Of a stretch of DNA of 64,000 nucleotides, positions 1-11,925 are shown one piece after another; positions within the stretch are counted from its first letter, which is position 1; each line of letters opens with the position of its first letter. The position numbers were made by a program, and so were the translations under genes. Under the pieces are notes generated by a model, which did not search any database, was not told the DNA's origin, and saw only the letters and a program-made list of their open reading frames with translations. Source of the stretch: Calamus simplicifolius. Taxonomy: Eukaryota; Streptophyta; Magnoliopsida; Arecales; Arecaceae. The DNA is taken from positions 414,308 to 478,307 of the forward strand of contig UESW01005001.1 of the NCBI GenBank assembly GCA_900491605.1. The letters are read 5' to 3'.

Positions 1-1895
1 AAAGAAACAAAAGGATACTACTTCTACCATCCACTCGAGCAAAAGGTTTTTGTCTCAAGGCATGCCATATTCCTAGAGAATGAGATTTTTCTAAGAAACG
101 GAAGTGGAGAAATATTGAGATTAGTAAAACTCAAGAACCACAAATTGACACAGACCGATTAGATGACATGGAGCAAATGTCAAATGTAGTGGGAGTTGAG
201 CAGGAGACTCAACTCACATTCAGGCAACATTTACGTGAGCCTCTATCAGAAATGATGGAGCCACAGGTAGCTCCAAGTACACATCAGCTACGTAGGTCTA
301 GTAGAACACATCATATTCCTGAGAGATATGGATTTCTTATAGAAGATGATGAGCCTACTAACTACGAGGAAGCAATTTGTGACATTGACTCCAAGAGATG
401 GCTTGAAGCCATGAAGTCTGAAATGGACTCCATGTACGACAACCAAGTATGGACTTTGGTTGATCCACCTGAAGGGATAAAACCCATTGGGTGCAAATGG
501 GTCTTCAAGAAGAAGACAGACATGGATGGTAATGTGATTACCTATAAGGCGAGGCTAGTTGCAAAAGGTTACAAGCAAAGGCAAGGTGTTGACTTTGATG
601 AAACCTTTTCTCCTGTAGCCATGCTTAAGTCCATAAGGATTTTGCTTGCGATTGCAGCCTATTACGATTATGAGATATGGCAAATGGATGTCAAGACCGC
701 CTTCCTAAATGGTGATTTAGTGGAGGATGTGTATATGACACAACCTGAGGGTTTTGAGTCCATTGATTCTCAAAAGGTATGCAAGCTGCAAAGGTCCATT
801 TATGGACTTAAGCAAGCCTCTAGAAGTTGGAACATCCGTTTTGATGAAACAATCAAAAAGTTTGATTTTATCAAAATGAGGATGATCCATGTGTGTACAA
901 GAAGGTTAGTGGAGTGTTATTATTTTCCTGATATTATATGTAGATGACATATTATTGATAGGAAACAATGTATCCTTGCTGCAAGAAGTGAAGGAATGGT
1001 TGTCCAGCAAGTTCTCCATGAAAGATTTGGGAGAAGCAGCCTACATACTGGGTATTAAGATCTATAGAGATAGATTTAGGAGGTTGCTTGGATTGTCCCA
1101 ATCAACGTACATAGATAAAGTGCTAAAATGTTTAGCATGAAGGAATCCAAGAAGGGATTCCTGCCGGTATCACATGGGATACATCTCTCCAAGGACATGA
1201 GTCCTAAGACCCAAATGGAGAGAGAGCACATGAATAGGATTCCATATGCCTCAGCAATCGGATCCATCATGTATGCGATGCTATGTACGAGACCTGATGT
1301 TTCTTATGCATTGAGTATCACTAGTAGATACCAGGCAAACCCTGGTGAGAAACATTGGATGGCCATCAAGAATATCCTTAAGTACTTACGAAGGACTAAG
1401 GATATGTTCTTGGTTTATGGAGGACCCAAACTCATAGTTCAGGGTTATACGGATTCTAGTTTTCAGTCTGATAAAGATGATTATAAATCTCAATCAGGCT
1501 ATGTCTTTACACTCAATGGCGGTGCAGTCAGCTGGAAGAGTTCCAAGCAGGAGATGACTATCGACTCTACGATCGAAGCCGAGTATATCGCAGCATCAGA
1601 TGCAGCCAAAGAAGTAGTTTGGATCAAAAAGTTCATCACTGAACTTAGTGTGGTTCCAAGCATTGCTGATCCAGTACACTTGTATTGTGACAACAATGGA
1701 GCTATTGCGCAAGCTAAGGAGCCAAATCAGGTATACTCAGGAGATACCATGTAATTAGAGAGATTATTGGTAGAAATGATGTAAAAATAGAATGAGTCCC
1801 ACTGAGGATAATGTAGCTGATCCGCTCACTAAAGCCTGCCGCAGCAGAAGCATGATAATCATGTTAAGTCACTCGGTATTAAATACATGGGTGAA
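1..1895 (+). pseudogene. copia pol remnant (integrase tail, reverse transcriptase, RNase H)
   Basis: Positions 1-160 read as the integrase C-terminal tail (YYFYHP, then VFVSRHAIFLE). A frame change near 133 leads into the RT, with KPIGCKWVFKKK, the YKARLVAKGYKQ block, WQMDVKTAFLNG (first catalytic Asp) and SIYGLKQASRSW. A second shift near 930 precedes YVDD at about 939-950, so the catalytic pair is still encoded but in another frame. A third shift near 1128 precedes the RNase H region (IGSIMYAMLCTRPD, YTDSSFQSD, IEAEYIAAS). A fourth shift near 1730 and a stop before the VADPLTKA tail complete the decay. No single open frame could yield a working polyprotein. Neighbouring LTR at 1919 confirms that this is the 3' end of pol. 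Confidence 0.9.
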
Positions 1896-1918
1896 TGGCT
1901 CTAGTGCAAGTGGGAGAT

Positions 1919-3918
1919 TGTTAGTGTATGCCCTAGATCCAATTGGATTGAATGATGTATACATTCTATGAATACAAATCAAATAAAATGGTTTCTTTAT
2001 CTATCCAGATGTCTTTTATTTGATATATTTGTCTGTGAGATAAAGTCCAAAAGAATGTGAACCGTGCATATGGAATTTGTAATAGAGATTACAAATTGTG
2101 AGATCCAAATTGCACATTATGGTTCGATTCTTTAAACTTTCCTAGTCGATGTGTAGATGGGACTGGACACCATCGAACACCGTGAGACTGGCACACATTG
2201 CATATCCTCACCCTTGGGGTGAGCAACTGATTTCACAAGCTGAGTATGAAGATACTTGGATAGGTATGTGGATGCTCGTTATTGTAACGATGCATTGGAT
2301 GATCCATACAGAGATCTCATATGGATATTCTATATAGTGTCGATGGTTGATCTCTAATGACGATGGTGTGAGTGATCCTTTGACTTGAGATCTTCATTGC
2401 ATCTCATGTGTATGGAATGTCATGCTTTGATGACATCCAAATATCGCTCTAGCCACGGGTGGCAAATATGGTGTCGGTTGGGTATGACATGAAGCACATG
2501 AAGATGGTGTTTGATCAAGATATGATTCGTCTCCCTTGATAGAAAGGGTTATATCCCACGGCCACTTGATGGATTAAATTGATTGTTAAATCCTTGCAAG
2601 GTTGAGTTGGAATTCGAAATGGTTTCGAAGTTCTAATTCATATGAGTCAATTTTTCCTGAGATCAAGTAAACAAAGATCAATTACAGGGTTGACACATTC
2701 CATACCACTGATTGATCTGGGATATGTGACGAAAGGATTTGATCATACGGTAACCGTTCATGGACATGTGTTGTTGATGGTCACGTCAACAAAACCTTTA
2801 GCAGTTGGTGGTCATGATGCTTTGCTAGAGGCCTCTCATGATCTATAATCATGTTGTTGACTTGGACAAAGAGTTGTCCAATCATTCCTAGGGTCTATGA
2901 TTAGGACATGATTATTTCCAACATGTTAAAGGGCCTAATGGGTCACACGCATTAAGAGAATTTTGGATGAATTAAAATGAGAATTAAATTAGATTTAATT
3001 CAGATAAGATGATCAATTAAATAATTGGGTAATACCCAATTTAAAGAAGATAAAATAATAATGGATATGATCCATTATAGTAGAAGGAATGTTAAGGAGA
3101 AATTATTTGTGCATATGATGAACAAATAATTGGATACCCAAATATGACTTGATCCATGTGATGGATGGCTCTGATTATTCGGGTATGGATAAAAATCTCA
3201 GCCATGTGAAGATGAAATCATGTCCATGGGATGAGGCATGATGAATCTCTACGGTTCGATGATGAACACGTACAGATTGGGGCATATAGTTATGAGATAA
3301 CTAACTCCTAATTTCAAAGGCTGAGATTGTGACACTTGGATTAACGTTACCATGAGAATGGGAGTTTCTTCTATTTTTTTGGATTAACATTACCATGATG
3401 TTACCATAAAAAGAGATCTCTTTTGTTTTTTTGGATTAACGTTACCATGACGTTACCATGAAAAGAGGTCTCTTATGTTTCCTTAGATTAAGGTTACTAT
3501 GACGTTACCATGAAAAGAGATCTCTTCTTCTTCCTTGGAACGTTTCTTTCTCTCTCTCTCTATAAATATGGTTCCTTCCTCCTAGAAAGAGCAGAGTGTG
3601 AGAAGAAAAAGATTAGATCTTTTAGATCTTCAAAGATATCTTCTATTTTGAATATTTCTATAAGAGGATTCAAGAGGTTCATACCTTGAAGGTCTTCATC
3701 CACTCTTCACATGGATGGCTAATGGCAGAGGATTCATCAGCTTCATCATTTTCTACATCAATAAAGGACTCTGGTATGAATAAATCTAATATTTTAGATT
3801 TTATTTGTAATTTAATGAATCTATTCCTAAGGATCCTAGGCATCTAGAAATTTTGTATTATATCTTCTGCTATGTTTTCATGAATTTGATTCATATATAG
3901 AATACATAATTCCCAACA
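1919..3918 (+). repeat. 3' LTR of the copia element (2000 bp)
   Basis: Begins TGTTAGTGTATGCC directly after the purine tract and ends TCCCAACA, giving short inverted ends TGTT/AACA. A TATA box (TATAAATA, 3561-3568) follows a CT-rich run and is the likely LTR promoter, with transcript start and R region near 3590. A cluster of similar units at about 3345-3530 (GGATTAACGTTACCATGACG with variants, three to four copies) lies just upstream of it. The short GTCACACGCATTAA block near 2944 also occurs, reversed, in the LTR-like segment at 7113-8593. Confidence 0.85.
3561..3568 (+). promoter_or_regulatory. LTR TATA box of the copia element
   Basis: TATAAATA after a pyrimidine run, about 360 bp before the LTR end, in the position expected for the U3/R boundary of a plant copia LTR. 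Identified by motif and position only. Confidence 0.55.
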
Positions 3919-3919
3919 G

Positions 3920-4443
3920 CTTGCTGCGCCAAAGAGGTATGTCCTCTTAATATTTCTACACGATGGTTCGTCTCTTTCCCATAGTTAAAGCCGACCTAAC
4001 CATTTGCTTTATTTGACATTTTTCCTTCTCTAGCTGGATAAAACCAAGGCCGAAGCAGCTAATCAAATAATGGCTCTAACCAAGGATTTAGCCTTGAACC
4101 AGGAGAAGTGCTTTGAGATGGAGCACCAGATAACCGAGGCAAACAATGAGATTGCTCTAGCGATCGAGAAATATAAGAGCTCGGAATAATTCGCTCATGG
4201 TGGATTCAATTTTCGAAGGAGGCATACAGAGTCGGAGCAAGCGAGATCCAAAAAAGGGTAATTCAGGAGTACCCAAAATCCAACCTCTCATTTTTTGAGG
4301 ATGAGGGGTATTACTTTTCATCGCCAACAACTGAAGCACTAGCAGTGACTTCTCCATCCGATGTCGATGACAATGATGAAGATGCTTCTGGCATCGATTT
4401 TGAAGTGGCCTTGGAAGGAGATCCAATGGAGGCCCCTTTGTAA
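3920..4443 (+). pseudogene. Antisense accessory gene of a Tat-type gypsy element (3' fragment)
   Basis: Reading plus strand, a probable exon ends at a GTATGT donor near 3940. The next begins after a CTAG acceptor near 4035 and encodes a coiled-coil stretch (LDKTKAEAANQIMALTKDLA), then IEKYKSSE, then an acidic C-terminus ending at a TAA at 4441. A frame change near 4200 separates YKSSE from AYRVGASEIQKRV. The YKSS element followed by a short helical segment and an acidic tail recurs in the gene at 39387-41900, which links the two. Function is unknown; such genes travel with plant Tat-lineage elements and are often labelled putative gypsy-type transposon proteins. Confidence 0.55.
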
Positions 4444-4860
4444 ATCATTAAGGAAATAGAGGCCTCGAGATTTGCTGCCGAGGAAGTCGGAGCTCCATGG
4501 ACAACTGTCGAGATGGACGTGGTCCTGAAGCCAAGTAACGAAGAGGGTCAGCCAGATCAGCGTGCTTTAGACGTTGCTGGAATCGCCTTCAAACATGAAA
4601 ATAGGACTTAGAGATCCATCTTTTCATATTTTTCCTTCATTTTTGTAATATGAACGACATTATGATATGAACGAATTATTTTGTTTTTCTCTATGTGTTT
4701 CACTGTTTCGCTATTTGCATGTTAAATGGACTTTTAGCTCATCCATGCCTTACTAAAGTTTAGCTTACTATGAAGCCAAATGAATAGTCAGCTCTTTTAT
4801 TGCTCAAAATTTTTTGAAATTGCTCAAAATATTTTGAAATGACTTTGTCAAAATCAAAGA

Positions 4861-5075
4861 AGTTGCCCAGCCTCGTTGAGATCAATCCGGCTGGGCTGGA
4901 TTTGCTAGAGTGGGAGATAGCTCGACTCTGCCGGAGCTAAAGGAATGGTTCGGCTTTGCCGAGGTAGATGAAATAATTCTGCTTTGCCAAAATAGATAGA
5001 ACTATTTGACTTGGCCGAAGCATAGAAAATGGCTCAGATTTGCCGAGGAGGGGGACAGCTCGGCTTTGCCGAAGT
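4861..5075. repeat. Degenerate tandem repeat (CTCGGCTTTGCCGAAG-type)
   Basis: About six imperfect units of roughly 35-40 bp carrying GGCT(C/T)-G(A/G)-(C/T)TTTGCCGA-type cores. Similar units reappear at 6480-6760, so the two blocks were probably one spacer array of the gypsy remnant, now split by the intervening 1.4 kb. Confidence 0.5.
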
Positions 5076-5079
5076 ATAT

Positions 5080-6480
5080 ATTATTTTTTTCCAGGGCATC
5101 CGTCTCATATTTAATGCCTTATCTTTTTTGATACGAGTTCATTTTTCGTATATATCAAGCACTAGATCACTGTTGGACCGCATCATTTTTGTGAAGGATT
5201 TCCAAGCCTATTCATATCCCGAGGATTTGTAGGTGGTTCTTGGCATTTAAGACTCTTGATTTGAGATTAGAAGGAAATCGTTCATCCTTCATTACGGTAT
5301 GAAGGATGTACCCAACATATCTTGAGATGCATCGAGTTTTACCATGGCACGCCACATGGCTCTGAGTGTGGTGTGATTGTGGCATCCCGAGTTTCAAAGT
5401 CTCCCCTCCATTAATAGCTATTCTTAGTTTAGTGCCTATAAAAAATGGGGAAGAGCAGAAGGTGCCTAAGCACACTCGAGAAAACTTTCTTTCTTTGTGA
5501 ATAAAAAGAAACTTTCATATCTTCTCTCTTGTTGAGGTTGAGGGTGGTGAGGCCGGATTTTTCTTTCAAGATTTGGCCTGACCCTGATAGTTGGAACGAT
5601 GAGAAAATTGTTGGAAAGCGAGCAATCCTCAGAGGATTAGTCATGGGGGTCATACAGAGAGCGCAAAGGAAGGGATACAAGGGTCAAACGGGGAGCGCAC
5701 GTAAGTGCCTCCTATTTGGCTTCTTTCACCTGCCATGGGGCCCTAGAAACCACTGAAAATGCAATCTTTTGATGGGCTCCGGCTTCTACAGGCTTTCCTT
5801 CATTCTTAGTCCTTAAATGAGTGCCATTTTGGATCCCTCAGTTCATCCGTTTGAGGGTCCATCAATTGGCTTCTAATGAGGAAGAAGGTAAGCAGTTCCT
5901 GGCCGCTTTCTTTGTTTTGTGATGTTGCCCAGCGACTCAGTCAACTCAGCGGAGTTATCTGATTTCTTTGATTTCTTGGATCAAAAGCGGAAGCAATGTT
6001 ACCGATTAAACCTGTTTGTTTGAGCTTTTTGATTTATTTTCTTTTATCTCTTGTGCTGTACTGCACTTGTAATGCCTCTCAAGAGGTTGTAATTTCTTCT
6101 AAGCAATAAAGAAGTCTTTATTTTCACATCTTTGTTTGTTTTCTGCTCTATTTCTTTTGTATTAAGTACCAATTTCTTTGGCATGTCGATGTGTTTGCAT
6201 CATCCTAGTACAAGAATCGTTTGTATATTCTGAATCAAATGGGGTGCAAGACAGAAGTTTGGGACTTCCAAAACCCAGGAATACCCAATGGGGTATCCCT
6301 CCTGCTATGGGAAAGGGGAACGAACATTTAACATCCCCAGGTCTCGCCTTTCGAATGGTAGCACCTGCTCATAACATTAGTAACATTTTAGGCACTTTGC
6401 TTCGGCCAGGCATTTTGATGATTTAGTTTTGCTCAGTCCTTTGCAGAAAGAGTATTTGTCTCAACTTAGGTTAGAAGGAG
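5080..6480 (+). other. Unassigned insert with promoter-like and poly(A)-like motifs
   Basis: This stretch separates two halves of a degenerate repeat array, which suggests an insertion. It holds a TATA-like box (TATAAAAAA, from 5437) followed by transcript-leader-like sequence and, about 670 bp later, AATAAA (6105-6110). That is the layout of an LTR or of a short gene lacking a recognisable product. I found no convincing TG...CA ends or flanking duplication, and the open frames inside it resemble no protein I recognise. Confidence 0.3.
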
Positions 6481-6760
6481 GCCTGGGCGGCCTTACTAAT
6501 TCTCAATAGAAGCTCGGTCATGCCGAAGGATGAAATGGGTCTTGCCTTACTTTGCTGAGGTAAGAAATGACTTGTTCGAATCTATCGAAGCATAGAAATG
6601 GGTCTTATCTTACTTTGATGAGGTAAGAAATGACTTGTTCAAATCTATTGAAGCAGAAGGAAAAGTTGTTTAACCTTGCCGAGGCTTGAAAGAATAACTC
6701 GATCCTGCCGAGGCTTGAAAGAATTACTCGGTCCTGTCAAGGCTTGATGAAAATTGAGCA
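6480..6760. repeat. Second block of degenerate Tat-spacer repeats
   Basis: Units of about 60 bp, for example GGGTCTTRYCTTACTTTGMTG with GAGGTAAGAAATGACTTGTT, and later TTGCCGAGGCTTGAAAGAAT units. They belong with the 4861-5075 block by their shared TGCCGAG core. Confidence 0.45.
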
Positions 6761-6937
6761 AAACCTGCTTCTTATTACAGTCTTTTGGAAAAGTGATTGA
6801 AATAAGAACATTGCAGATTTAAAAATAAAATTTTGTTGCTGTAAACAAAATGAGTTTAGTGGAGGCATACTTTACTGGTGATATATACGAAAATTATCCG
6901 AGCTCCATGTCTTGGGGATAGATTTTTCATCCAGATC

Positions 6938-7110
6938 TTAGAGTTTGTAAGCGTCGGGCCTGATTACCTCAGCAACTTGATAGGGGCCTTCCCAATTTGG
7001 AGATAGCTTCTCATGTTCCAAAGGCTTAGAGACAAACGCCTTCCAAAGTACAAGATCACCAGAGAGGAAGGATTTTCCTCTTTTTATAGGCACAATTAAG
7101 CCTTTAGCCC
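6938..7110 (-). pseudogene. End of a Ty3/gypsy polyprotein (integrase C-terminal region)
   Basis: Minus-strand reading shows SGDLVLWKAFVSKPLEHEKL followed by SPNWEGPYQVAEVIRPDAYKL. This is the conserved C-terminal segment of plant gypsy integrases that follows the catalytic core. It breaks off upstream (towards 7110) where a different, AT-rich repeat begins, with a frame change near 7075. The pol end being here and the accessory gene at 3920-4443 reading the other way supports the inverted Tat-type arrangement. Confidence 0.75.
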
Positions 7111-7112
7111 AT

Positions 7113-8593
7113 TGAATTCTAACACTTAGAATTTCGATGAAAACCAAAGAGACGTAAATTCTAACACATAAAATTTCAACGTTGGATAGAAACCAAAGAG
7201 TCATCTAACACTTAGAATTCCTGGTAAAAACCAAAGAGGTACATTAATTTCATATGAATTCTAACACTTAGAATTCCAACAGAAATAGTTTAGAGAAAAT
7301 TAAAGGTTATATATTAGATTCTATATGAGAATTTAATTTCTTATAAGATGAGATTTTAGTTATCTCATCATATGAGATTCTCATGAGAGAAAACTCTTTT
7401 CACACATGGGGTTTGGGTTTGGGTTTTGGTTTAAGTTGATTTGAATTTATTGAATTGAACCTACATAGATCATGGTCCTAGCTCAAAACAAATTTGACTA
7501 GTCTTGAATCTATTTAAATCCAAATCAAGTCTAATTTCAAATCAATATTTGAAATTGATTAGTCCTTCTAATAGACTTAAATATAATTGAATCTTATTCA
7601 CTTGTACTTAACCTAATTGAGATAATTCAATCAATCAAATTGATTAATTAAATCATATACGATTCTCAATCGTTGATCAGCAAATAGATCATCCTAGAAA
7701 ACTTTAATGCGTGTGACTCTTTAGGTTCGAACCTAAGTTGGTAGCATAGAAACAACTTCCTATACTAATCGAAGTGCCCATCTAGCAATGGAATTCGACG
7801 TTCGGATAGATCGAAGAGTTGCCGAGCAAACTCTAAGAACCCTAAGAAATAGTTACAGTATAATTTATTCTTTTGACCACAAATGTTAAGGATGGCTTAA
7901 GAGCCTGTCGACTCTAAAAAGCAAATCCATAAAGTGATTTCAACTTTAGTGATTATGTGACCTTCACATGAAGTGCCTTGGCCAAGGTCTTGCTAAGTTG
8001 AAATATAGGCATTTCTCTTTTTAACAGGATAGATCAAATTTCATCTTGATCCACAACTGACTATCATAAGTACTTGACTGTACTCAGTGACCTTTCGTAG
8101 CTGGATTAAAAATCCAGATGGTCCGGCACCTAAGTACAATGAGTTGCTTGCAAGTCACCAGTTATGATCTTCAGGTCTTAAGGATACTTATACCCATATC
8201 TTCTCGTATTAACTTTTGACAGCAGAGTATCCGAAAATAAGTCACGTTCGGTGAAATGTACTCCTACACTTTCACCTGTATATTATATCGGTGTCTCTAT
8301 ACTCCTTGGTTAAGAGGACAACCAATAAATATGATATACAACATCCTATAATTGATAGTACTATGGCCCTATCATAGTATATCATTTGGTTGCGAATACT
8401 TTTGAGGATCTTCAAAGATAAATCCTCTTTATTGTAAAAGAAGATTCTAAGAGCTTCATTACTATTAGGAATTTTAAGAAGATGCTATTGTAATGAATAA
8501 ACTACCAAATAAATTTTATTAATATATCAATTTATATGTAATTTACATCAGCACAATCATCAAATGATTGGCTTTAAGATACAATTCTCAACA
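7113..8593 (-). repeat. Probable solo copia LTR (minus orientation)
   Basis: The segment begins TGAATTCTAACAC where gypsy coding sequence stops and ends CAATTCTCAACA. Reversed, it would start TGTTGAGAATTG. It shares, reversed, the GTCACACGCATTAA block with the LTR at 1919-3918 (here near 7710). The first 160 bp carry three to four copies of a TCTAACACTTAGAATT unit. No internal coding region or primer-binding site adjoins it. A clean 5-bp target duplication was not found, so the exact ends are uncertain. Confidence 0.5.
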
Positions 8594-9720
8594 CAAAATT
8601 CATGTAGTTACACAGAAAACTACCTCCAGGATGCAATGCCTAGAACCTAATCTTCTCTTAGTCAACTTGTGTACTTAGAAAGAGATGAAATTATATGAGC
8701 CTTTAGATAGCCAAGACAAAAAGAGAAGAATCAAAGTTTGAAAGTAATAAGAAGTCTGAATATGGTGCCCTTTTGAAAGTATCCAACATTGAGTATTTAT
8801 GCTTGCCATATTAATTTGGATGGTTGAGAGATATCTAGAATGTTGCAAAGTTATTACAATTTTTTTATGGGTTATGTGTAGCAACTTTAATTTGTGTGTT
8901 GGCATTCAAACAAATTAGCATGTTAAGTTTTTCATTTATTATTTACACTCAGGAGTCAGGATCAATAGAGTAGTGGGTGGTCAAACTACGTACTTTCCCT
9001 ATTTTTCTTCTATTTTGAGAAAAAAGGCAAGAGTAATATGTTAATCTATTTTGTTTGATAATGAAATGATTACAAATTATTTAGCCAATAAATTCCATGG
9101 TAGTTGGACAAAACGATCTTGGCAAAATCTCATCTTGTTTGGGATTTAATGTGTTCAACATTCATGGATAAGGATATAACCCTTTCTGTAGTTTATTACC
9201 TATAAGCCCTTTTATCTTGAAAAGAAAAGAGTATCGAAAAAGATTACACACCCAACAATTTTTTTAACAAAATTCCTAATAAGCTTTTGAAGCAACTAGT
9301 CTAATATATTATCTCGATGCCATCCAATGTTTTTAATAATATTTTAGGTGAGATCCTATGTTATTATACATCTGCTTCTTTCTTTTCATACTAATTCCAT
9401 TATACTGCCAACACGATCAAATCCTACCCAGCTTCATACTAAGAAAAAATTATTTGTAGAGCTTACATTTTTCTTTTTTTCATTAAAAAATAAATATTAT
9501 GAAGATGGTAGTATTTATTTTTCTCTCTCTTATTATAAAACTTTTTTTTGCAAATTTTTCTTGCAAAATAATATCTACGAACCTTCTATTCAAATATAAA
9601 ATAAAATAAGATTAAAAAATTACCCTATTAAATAAAGGTTTTAGCATTCATTATTATTTATGGACCTCTTATTCAAAAAAAAATAAAAAAATATTAAAAA
9701 AATATATTTTCAAAGCGGTA
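8594..9720. other. AT-rich DNA with no recognised feature
   Basis: Homopolymer-rich, AT-rich sequence. Short open frames occur but none has recognisable protein motifs or gene-like codon use. It may contain old, decayed transposon sequence. Confidence 0.5.
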
Positions 9721-10361
9721 TACCTCTAAATCGTTCATTCGTTCGTATTTGTGGCCTTGTTAGTAATGTGCCAGTCAGCACAGGCCAGAAACGTAAAGGG
9801 AAAGGTGTTCAATCAAACCACTAACGGAACTGAAAACGTGATTTCAGCAATTTCGGCTCATCTTGAAGCTATCTTTTCAGGTGCAAGAGGACACACTGGG
9901 GCACTTCAACGAGCCAGACAGCCTGAACCCTAATTCCTGCTGGATATTTCGTTTCAGGGCACCAACCATCGATATCCAAACCAAATAAAGCAATATTCTT
10001 AAAACGACAAAACAAAACATTGCCGAATCATTACCTTCCCCGCTCCTCTAGCTAGCTTAACCTAAAGAACTGATTGGCGTCGTCTCCCCAAGGGAGGGGG
10101 AAAAAAAGGGGGAAGAAAAAGAAGAAAGAAAGCGGTCGAACGAGCTCAATTTAGCTTTTGAGACAATGAAACAGGACGCAACGTCAGGGAGAAGAAAAGA
10201 GTGAGTAAAACGGACGAAAGACAGAAAAAGAGAGAGAAGCGAAGCATGGAGGTGCACTGCTACAGGACCTGACAAGGAACAATTTCAGTTCATCACAGAT
10301 GCACCAGACGTTTGATTCAACAAAGAAGAAACTTGCACACTCTTTACACAACTAAAAGAAA
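9721..10361. other. Higher-GC flank of CACTA-1, unassigned
   Basis: Composition changes from AT-rich to about balanced and the segment resembles no repeat elsewhere in the window. A 60-codon plus-strand frame (9751-9933) and a purine-rich run (about 10090-10240) are present. I do not recognise a product. It could be leader or intron sequence of a host gene interrupted by the transposon pile, which is speculation. Confidence 0.3.
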
Positions 10362-10900
10362 CACTACAAAAAAAATGACTTATTATGACGAATTAATTCA
10401 TCGCAACAGGTACAAAAGTCATCGTAATAAATTATTATGATGATAAAAAATTCGTCGTAATACATTACAAATCATCGTAGTAATATATTGTCGTAATAAC
10501 TTATTACGCGCGTTATTTTCGTCGTAATATCTTTCTATTACGGCGATAACCTTTGTCGTTATATATTTTTTAAAAATTTAATTTAATTAAAATTTTATTA
10601 CGGCGACTTATTTTCGCCGTAATATCAATCTATTACGGAGAAAATAAGTCGTCGTAATAAAATTTTAATATTTTTAAAATTTAATTAAAATTTTATTACG
10701 GCAACTTATTTTCGCCGTAATAGGAAGATATTACGACGAAAATAACGCACCGTAATAGGTTTTTATTTAAATTTTAAAATTTAATTAAAATTTTATTACG
10801 GTGACTTATTTTCGCCGTAATAGGTTGATATTACAGCGAAAATAAGTCATCGTAATAAAATTTTAATTAAATTTTAAAAATATTAAAATTTTATTTTAAT
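10362..10900. repeat. Left subterminal repeats of CACTA-1
   Basis: Repeated inverted motifs built on TATTACGGCGA and TCGCCGTAATA, separated by AT-rich spacers such as AAATTTTAATTAAAATTTTA. In En/Spm-type elements, subterminal motifs of this kind are binding sites for the TNPA protein; that role is inferred here from family knowledge. Confidence 0.8.
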
Positions 10901-11180
10901 ATTTTTTTGTATTGCATCTGTTACAATAATATAATATTAAAGCAACGATACTAGAAATAATTTTCTAATATAAAAGTTTCACAAAAAAAATTAATAAAAG
11001 TTTTCATTCAATTCAATAAAATCATCATATACAATGTTTCAAAAAATACATAATTTAAAAAAAATACATGTACTATGGAGGTGAAGTCTGCTGGGATCCA
11101 CTAGGATGATATCCAGGCACTAACTGTCGCATGAAAGCAGTGAGCTCAGCAGTCGTCGCCTTTAGATCCTGGATAGTCTT

Positions 11181-11270
11181 CTCTTGCTGAGTGAGTTTAT
11201 CCTCTTGCTGAGTGAGTTTATCCTCTTGCTGAGCGAGCTTATCTTCTTGTTGAGCAAGCTTATTCTCTTG
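11181..11270 (-). repeat. 21-bp tandem repeat encoding coiled-coil heptads
   Basis: Four 21-bp units starting at 11181, 11202, 11223 and 11244. On the minus strand each encodes one heptad of the form KLxQQED. Repeat-length expansion in whole heptads keeps both frame and coiled-coil register. They lie just downstream of the premature TAG of the TNPA-like gene. Confidence 0.8.
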
Positions 11271-11699
11271 CTAAGCGATGAGCTCTCGGCACTCATATAA
11301 TTCACCCTTTAATTGTGAGTTTTCAGAAGATGAAGAACTACCTCTAATTCTTGATGTACCCTTCGGTAATGGACCCCATCCTCTTTTATAACCAGATCTA
11401 GAGCCTAAAACCTCCTCTAAAATGACATCCTCATTGATTGGTTCTATTGTAGAGTCTTGTGAGGAAAGTCGCTCTATTAACTGTGCCTGCAATGAAAAGA
11501 AAACAAATTCAATATGTTTAGTATAAAACATTACATTCAATAATATTGTAGTTTTAATTGATAAAACTTACATGGGTTTCTTCATCTTTTTCATTTATCC
11601 ATTGATTCTTCTTTTTATCAAAATGAAGAGTATTCCACAGATGAAGTCTTGATGGCTCCTCTCCCGTAATAGGATCTCTCTGAAAGGAAACAATAATAA

Positions 11700-11925
11700 T
11701 TTAAAACAATAATTTAAGACAATAATCTAATACAATTATCAATGTATCAATGGAATAATCTAATACAATGTATTAATGTAATAATCTAATACAATGTATC
11801 AATGTATCAATGTAATAATCTAATACAATGTATCAATGCATCAATGTAATAATCTAATACAATGTATCAATTCATCAATGTAATACAATTATCAATGTAT
11901 CAATGTAATAATCTAATACAAAGTA
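11700..11925. repeat. AT-rich minisatellite (TCAATGTAATAATCTAATACAATG)
   Basis: Six to eight imperfect units of about 24-35 bp, each combining ATCAATGTA and ATAATCTAATACAATG, within intron 4 of the TNPA-like gene. Confidence 0.75.

Larger units (their letters stand above)
1..3918 (+). mobile_element. Ty1/copia retrotransposon, 3' part, degraded
   Basis: Plus-strand Ty1/copia element entering from beyond the left edge. It shows the end of integrase, reverse transcriptase, RNase H, a purine-rich tract just before 1919 (AAGTGGGAGAT) and a complete 3' LTR. The order IN-RT-RH is diagnostic of copia. LTR ends are TGTT...AACA. The 2-kb LTR and the RNase H style suggest a Tork/Angela-like lineage, which is inference. 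The 5' LTR, primer-binding site, gag and protease lie outside the window, so a target-site duplication cannot be tested. The sequence right of 3918 belongs to an older gypsy remnant, so this copy probably inserted into that element. Confidence 0.9.
3919..7112 (-). mobile_element. Tat-type Ty3/gypsy remnant, inverted and interrupted
   Basis: Two pieces identify it. One is a plus-strand accessory-gene fragment (to 4443). The other is the end of a minus-strand gypsy polyprotein (6938-7110). Convergent pol and antisense accessory gene separated by a spacer of about 2 kb is the arrangement of the better-preserved Tat element at 30816-43873, so this is most likely a reversed copy of a related element. 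It is cut on the left by the copia element and on the right by a probable solo LTR. No LTRs of its own are recognisable. Confidence 0.6.
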
